Below are positions 58,301 to 64,000 of a stretch of 64,000 nt of DNA, piece after piece. The stretch is from Bisporella sp. PMI_857 (lineage: Eukaryota; Ascomycota; Leotiomycetes; Helotiales; Helotiaceae). The stretch is taken from NCBI GenBank assembly GCA_021307315.1, contig JAJSPD010000040.1:310001-374000 (forward strand). Reading direction: 5' to 3'. Numbering within the stretch: position 1 is the stretch's first letter; every line of letters starts with the position of its first letter. A program made the translations under genes and the position numbers. The notes under the pieces were generated by a model, which saw only the letters and a list, made by a program, of their open reading frames with translations, was not told the DNA's origin and searched no databases.

Positions 58301-61300
58301 CTGCCGGATATTCCATGCTAGCAAATCCGTTCTCCAATAAGGGTGTGGAAGCTTTTGAGTCATGATGGGATGCGACTAGGAAAGGCGATTGCGTGCCAAG
58401 ACAGGTTCCTCTCGGCTTCACATGAATGATTTTAGCAATAGCATCCAGGATGTGACGCGAGAAAATTGGGGCCGCACACAGGTAGTGCAGTGCTGTTTGT
58501 CCTGCTGAATTGTGTGCATTTATATCAACGCCTCTATTCAGCAAATGCTCAACGGCAGTGTTTAGGTTATATTCTTCGCCCTCTTTGTCCTCTTTGTCCT
58601 CTTCATCGGCATTGGCAAGTCTCCTCGTGAGTGCCATCAAAGGTGTGTTGTTCTCCTGATCGCGGCATTCAAGATCTATTCCAGAACTGTTGATCAGAAC
58701 TTGAAACATAGCTAGTGTTTCACCGGTAAAATAGTCAGCAGATATAAGACATTGTAAAGCTGTTTTCCCAGACCGAGACGCAATATTGAGACCTCGCGGA
58801 CTACCCCATCCATCGATGCACCAAGCTCCTTGCCAATTCTGGAAACAAGGGGAATCTTGAGCAATGATTTCCTGTGTGAAAGGATCTGTTGTTACCAGAT
58901 CAGACTCGCCTATCTGGTAAAGTAGCTCTCTTAGTAAATCTTCATCATCGCCCTGAACAGCATAATGTATGGCGGTGAGCCCTTCCGTAGTCCTTGCAAG
59001 GTGAGAAATGCTAGAGCTTCGAAAAAGAGATACCATCTTAGGATTTCCAGTTTTGGCAGCATAATGTAGACAGGTATGGCCGTCTACTGTTTTGAGCAGG
59101 ATATCTGAGGGATCCATCTTCTCAAGCATGAATTTAGTGGTCTCAATAGACCCTTGCTCAACGGCACATAGCAGAGCTGTTTGTCCGTTTCGAGCCTTTT
59201 GTGAAAGTGTATGGGTATTCCTGGGGGAGCCTAGAATATGCTCTAAGATAGCTACATTGTTTCCCTGGGCGGCTAAATGCAGTGAGGTTAGCTGGCTCGA
59301 GGTGGTTCTGTTTATATCGGCACCTTGATTTTCCAAGAATTTCACGACATGCAAGTCCTTTGCGCTAGCGGCAAGATGGAAAGGGGTTTCGTCGTTGTTG
59401 TTGAGAATGTCAATAGTTGCTCCATGGTCAAGCAACAATTTGATGATATCGAGATGACCATTTTCGCAGGCATCATGAAGGGCTGTATTACCCCCAGCTT
59501 TCATGTCACGAAAGTCCAGGTCGATATCTGGCTGAGCCAAAAGTCCCTTGACTACTTTTATTTGGCCAACCATCGCGGCTTTTCGTAGTGTAGAAGTACC
59601 GTTGACTGGCAGCCTCTTCTGTGACCCATCATAAGATTTAGACATCATTTCCATTGCCTGCTCGCGAGTATTCTCCAACTTTAGTGCTACCTGGACATAT
59701 CTGAGCAAAAAAAAGTTAGTAGATTGTTCGGAGTAATTTTGTGTATAGTGTAGCTAGTCCAAACTTGGTGGCTACCAAACCAAAAAAAATTAAGCATCAT
59801 AGACTGGCGCATCATACTTCTGCAAGTAGCAAGGAAATTCTATGTGCTAATGCGTACCTTGGTCTGATGTTATCAGAAAGATTTTGGTCTGTGACTGTCA
59901 AAAGAAATCTCTCCGCGAGTTTAGATCCTGAATGAATTCTACTTTCTGCAACACCCAGGCAAGTCTCATCTAATTTAGCTCCTCTTTTGAGAAGAATATC
60001 CCAACCAAAATCGAGCCTAAGTGCCAGGGCCAGAGGGGTCAAATCATGATCCGGGTGAACTTTAACAAGATCCATAGCCGCACCGGCATCGAGCAAACAC
60101 TCTAGTGTCCGTCGCCTATCAGCCTCAGCTTGGTCGTGATATTCTTCTTTATCTTCAACATCCTCCGAGTCCATGAATGGGATATTCTCCTCTGCAAAGT
60201 AAGTAGACCCTGCTATAGCGCAATAGATGGGAGTTCCAAGATTGCTAAGTTTGTTTAGGTCATCCCTGTGAGCTTTCTCATTTATAAGCCATTCACAAAT
60301 TGAATACAGTGAAAGACCTGCGGCAAAGTGTAGGGTTTCCGTGTTACACGTCAGTGTAATACTATGGTTACATACGTCAAGCCATGTCCAATACTGGCTC
60401 CAATGGACGAAGTTTCCGTTCTTGGAAGGGTCAAAGAGAACGTGCATCAACTGTAATAGCTCTGGATGGTCATAGAAACCCAATGCGTGATTGTTCCAAT
60501 GGTAACAGGCATAGCCAAAAAAGGGGTGATCCTTTGCGAATTGGTCGAGCTCATCTTCTTCCGACCAGAACTCTCCCCCCAAATCATCGAAATTGAGATA
60601 AGTCAGACAAAGTTTTGCCAGGACAAGCTCATGGTCCGAGTCTGATAACCCGTATTTTGCATACTTGCTGTTTAGATCCCGGACGTTGATATTACGAAGG
60701 AATTCCTCTACTGTGAAATGAGCTAATTCAAGTCTTTCACTATCCGGAGTCCTTCTGATCAGACTGCTGCACCACCTCAGGATTCCTTGTTCATCAGGCA
60801 TAGCTTCTCGGTCTAGCGTGTTATCATCCTGGCTAATGGACACAGCCTCGAGCAGCTCTCTAGTAGACAATGGACGTTTTGAACAGATAATCCAAGTAAG
60901 AACCCTTTTAACGAGCTCTTGTGTGTCTTCATTGCTGGCGTTGACCCTGTCCAGTATGCGCTCGTAGGTTTCAGGGAGAGTGGGTGGAAGAGAATGCAGA
61001 GCTCGGCGCAGCGCTTTATCTGTGTTCAGTTCGCTCAGATAATCTAATTGGCATGCAACCCACCGGACTAGATAAATTAGCCAACAGTATGTTGGTGTAC
61101 TATTTTCAACTGTGATTTCACTTACACATTCCTTCCGCACCTTCAACTAGGCGTTCCATGATCTCTATTTTTAGCTCTGGATCCCTCATTCGAAGGATCT
61201 TTTTAAGGGATCTTTTTTCGATCTCTGCTGCGACGTATAATTTAAGGTCACTGCTCGTGGCCGCGATACTGACTTTCTCGTAATCTACCAAATGTACCTC

Positions 61301-62853
61301 TATGTCGGTCTCCCACCTAGACGTAAAGAGGGTTTTGATGTTAGACGCTCCGTTATTGTGGAGGCTCGCTAGAATCTCTACCACATGAGAGCGATCAGTT
61401 CCACATTCATCTAACGCATCAATGATGATCACGATTTCCTCGAAGAAGGGACTGAAAGATTTGAGAAGCAGGCAGAGAGCTTCAGAAGTAAATGATGGTG
61501 GTACACCAGTATCGGGACAATTTATCTTGTAGAATGCCTCTAGTTCCGTCATACACTGAGGATCTTGAATGGCAAGTTGCCTTGCCAATGACCCTAGAAT
61601 TATCTTTGGATCATGAGTTTTCGGGTCTCTGTAATCGCAGTAAAAATATCCTATCCCTACTTAAAATGTCAGACTTTTAATTTTCATGTTCATTAGAGGC
61701 AATTACCGCTACCCTGATCTGATTGATTAATAGTTGCTTGGATGATGGAGCTCCTGTTATCGTCAGACACTAATTTTCTCCAAGAATGGCATACCTACGT
61801 CAAGATAGTCTTTCCAGCCCCAGCTGAAGATATTTGTCAGTATTTAAGGCTATGATTAACAGAAGAGTTTCTTACGAATGCCATAGAGCCACAACCTAGC
61901 ATTTTTGGTGGCTAGCCATTTAGTGAAATGGAATCCTTCCGTGAACCAAACCCCTGTGCCAGGTTGACGAAGCTTTATAGAATTTTCCTGATTTCGTATG
62001 TGATCGTATGTCCCAAGCGAGTCAAGAATAACTCTCCTTTTACGGCCTTAGGCAGACACAATTCAGCTATAGTTCTAAAAAAGGCTCGTAGGCTTGCAAA
62101 CGTACTCAATAGCGAGAGAGCCTGCTCAGCTCTTTGTGCGCGAAGATTGTCTCTAATTTCAGTAATGTCATCTCCTTGAGCTTTCTGTTGACCAAGAGCT
62201 TGGATCAAAGCGGTCCTAATAAATATACAAAATTAACAGTAAAACAACCAGCTAACCTAATCAAAACTCACATTCCGTCAGCGGCAAGTGCAAGAGTCAT
62301 GGTCGATTTATGATTCACGACCTCGTCTATCAATGATTTGGTTTCGGATACTGTAAACGGCCAGGCAAGTGATCGGCCCCAACTGGAGGTTTTCCGTCGT
62401 AATGAAGTTTGCTCATTGTTCACTTGGCTTGGATCTGCTCTATCCAGTCTATCCTTAATCTTCTCCAGGAGCATATGACATGAATGGATATGTTGAGTTT
62501 GCATCGTACTCTTGAACGCCTCGTCTTCATACCGGGCCGCAACTAGTCGTAGGCTGTTTAAAATGCCAAATAGATCTGTAATTTCTCCTAGAAGTTTTTT
62601 GGCCTCTTTTGAGGCACCTCTAGCTTCCTTGATATATTTGTAGCTTTTCCCAGCTATGACGCTGCCAAGATTTCAGGGTTAATAGTTTTTTCATTTGGGA
62701 ATCTCAAGAAGGTAAGTATGTCCTGTAAATTCTAGAACAATGGAAGCAACCCAAGGCTCACAATATCAGATGCAATTAACTATACTTAAAAATTACGTAC
62801 TCCGTGATAGTAATCAAGCCGGCAATGCTTGCTGAGATTGAAAGAGGATCCAT
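55302..62853 (-). CDS. Fungal NOD-like receptor: HeLo-like N-domain, NACHT NTPase, ankyrin repeats
   Basis: Eleven exons (62853-62801, 62661-62272, 62215-62106, 62046-61876, 61823-61799, 61753-61707, 61656-61126, 61067-59858, 59700-57919, 57787-57000, 56953-55302) give 2,252 residues with every junction in frame. The N-terminal domain starts MDPLSISASIAGLITIT and contains RSLAWPFTVSETKSLIDEV, the HeLo-like signature of predicted membrane-active cell-death domains. Then comes QPGTGVWFTEGFHFTKWLAT and the NACHT: Walker A GIPGAGKTIL (about residues 239-248, split by introns), GYFYCDYRD, Walker B IVIIIDALDECG (about 340), and GMFRWVACQLDYL. A winged-helix-like region (LPETYERILDRVN) precedes a very long ankyrin array filling most of the last 1,300 residues (e.g. 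NTALHDACENGHLDIIKLLL). STAND receptors of this type sense ligands through repeats and trigger cell death or defence. The frame appears intact. Confidence 0.88.
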
Positions 62854-63515
62854 TGTAACGGCAAGGAGTAAGATGAAAAGTAAGGCTGAGCTTTTGCGAC
62901 TGTGGAATGCCAAGGCTGTGGAACGACCAGACTGCAGAACCTACAATTTCGCAGCTGCCTCCCTCTGTTGGTCCAAGGTCGTCTCAGAGATCACCTTGGC
63001 CCAACACATCAATTCGCGATGTCGGCGAAGACCTGATTGTTGGCCTAAAAAATAAATACATTATTGACATAAAGAGATTTGAGCCCATGAGAAATCAGTT
63101 ACATATATTTTTAGCCGCTCTCTGCCTGGCAGTCTGCCACTCAAGGCTATTCGCTCACCAAGCGATCAACACGTGGCGCAGCTTTCGCGTCACACACACC
63201 CCTCTGCAATGGCACCTGTCATAATAGGCTGCATAATTGGGGGGCTCTTACTGCCATGCATGATTATTGAGGAGGTGGAAGACGAGACACCTCAATTTTA
63301 CGATGGTTTTTGGGAGAAATAGAAGTTGACGTAGAAAGCGGACTAGTTTATTTCAAAAGCCAGCAAGGACTTTTTTTAAAAACAACAACAACAACAACAA
63401 CAACACTACGCTAATAAAGAAGCGCAAATATAACAAGCCCACCAAGCCCATCCATTTCCGAGCACCACTCCCGTGTGCAGTGCTCCTTGACTGAATCTTG
63501 GCATCCAATGACTTA
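62854..63515. other. Intergenic region upstream of the NLR gene
   Basis: Should contain the NLR promoter. A CAA/AAC trinucleotide repeat lies at about 63381-63405. Short frames at 62804-63224 are uninformative. Confidence 0.5.
63381..63405. repeat. AAC trinucleotide microsatellite
   Basis: About eight consecutive AAC units. Confidence 0.9.
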
Positions 63516-63849
63516 TAAAGCAGCACCGGATCCCTTCCACTTCGCTGACTCTGGTTCCGATGTGACAAGCGCACCATTGCTGCTTGCTTCTTGAAGATTT
63601 TTAACACCGGAAGGATCTGCCATCAATGAAGGCACCATCTCCAGCTGTTTAATTGACACATCATAGTGCTGGATCCTTGGACCGGTCCCATTGGTAGTGT
63701 TGCTGGATAATGGCATTCGAGGGCCTTAGATATGCACAGAGAGCATTCGAGCCACATCTTATGGTCACCTGTCTTCCTTCTCGCACAAGAAATGCAAGAT
63801 CGAGACCGGGAGGTACCACCAACTCTTCAAGGCCGGCAGTAGTATCCAT
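63516..63849 (-). CDS. Possible small hypothetical gene, poorly resolved
   Basis: The ATG at 63849 begins MDTTAGLEELVVPPGLDL, similar in style to the N-termini of many fungal hypothetical membrane proteins ('GLEVV..'). Two overlapping frames follow: one ends after about 62 codons, and another from 63716 continues to 63516 (MPLSSNTTNGTGPRIQHYDV). A short intron may join them, but no donor/acceptor pair gave a convincing in-frame product. It could be a decayed or mis-split gene. Low certainty. Confidence 0.3.
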
Positions 63850-64000
63850 GTCTCTTCAATGTGTGTACTGAATTACAACACTGTTAGCATAGGCTCCGCG
63901 TCACGAAGTAATATCCTGGAAGTAAAACTCACATTTATCAAATGGTTTATTGCACCGCCCGCATCGTAATAACGGGCTGCATACCTCCTTCGTAAATTTC
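63850..64000. other. Window-edge sequence
   Basis: Too short to assign; nothing recognised. Confidence 0.4.

Noticed and set aside
1..64000. CRISPR arrays, bacterial operons, tRNA or rRNA genes
   Set aside because: Repeats seen are minisatellites or inverted repeats without spacer structure; no tRNA cloverleaf landmarks or rRNA sequence was found by eye; the gene structure is eukaryotic.

Overview
The window is nuclear DNA of a filamentous ascomycete (Pezizomycotina). The evidence is short introns of about 45-70 bp with GT...CTNAC/CTAAT...AG signals, many intron-split genes on both strands, HET and NACHT/ankyrin genes, and patches of AT-rich DNA with C-to-T style decay typical of RIP. A leotiomycete is my best guess from the flavour of the hypothetical proteins, but that is inference. 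No CRISPR, rRNA or tRNA gene was seen.

Layout. 0-5 kb: an unrecognised gene cut by the window edge, a small basic protein gene, and a four-exon PlsC-type membrane acyltransferase. 6.3-9.9 kb: a bZIP transcription factor followed by eIF3 subunit d. 10.9-13.8 kb: a small single-pass membrane protein and an eight-exon PAQR/Izh-type receptor with a 13-nt microexon. 14.8-21.3 kb: a decayed membrane-protein relic, an intact HET-domain gene and, convergent with it, an ankyrin gene with a fungal STAND/HeLo-like N-terminus. 22.3-24.8 kb: an M3 metallopeptidase. 26.2 kb: a GC-rich intronless secreted DUF1961 gene. 27.4-29.5 kb: an unidentified relic and an F-box-like gene with an apparent one-base deletion. 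31.9-37.4 kb is a compact housekeeping block: TMA22/DENR, borealin (NBL1), RPN10, TRS23 and RPB4, arranged as tail-to-tail and head-to-head pairs.

37.4-48.1 kb is a degenerate zone. It holds an SRPK-like kinase pseudogene split by a 631-bp foldback element with 52-bp terminal inverted repeats and a perfect 9-bp target duplication, AT-rich repeats, one intact cell-surface protein gene with a GC-AG intron, and a HET-domain pseudogene with several lesions. 52.2-54.3 kb encodes a Ser/Thr/Pro-rich single-pass membrane protein. 55.3-62.9 kb is one 11-exon gene for a fungal NOD-like receptor of 2,252 residues (HeLo-like, NACHT, ankyrin repeats).

Functional reading. Conserved core genes (translation, proteasome, transcription, TRAPP, chromosomal passenger complex) are interleaved with fast-evolving self/non-self recognition genes: two HET genes, one of them dead, and two ankyrin/STAND genes. 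The most notable items are the young-looking insertion inside an old kinase pseudogene, the TRS23 start codon assembled by splicing, and the convergent HET/STAND-like pair together with the large NLR. Splice sites were read by eye and checked only for frame consistency and family similarity recalled from knowledge; no search or transcript data were used.
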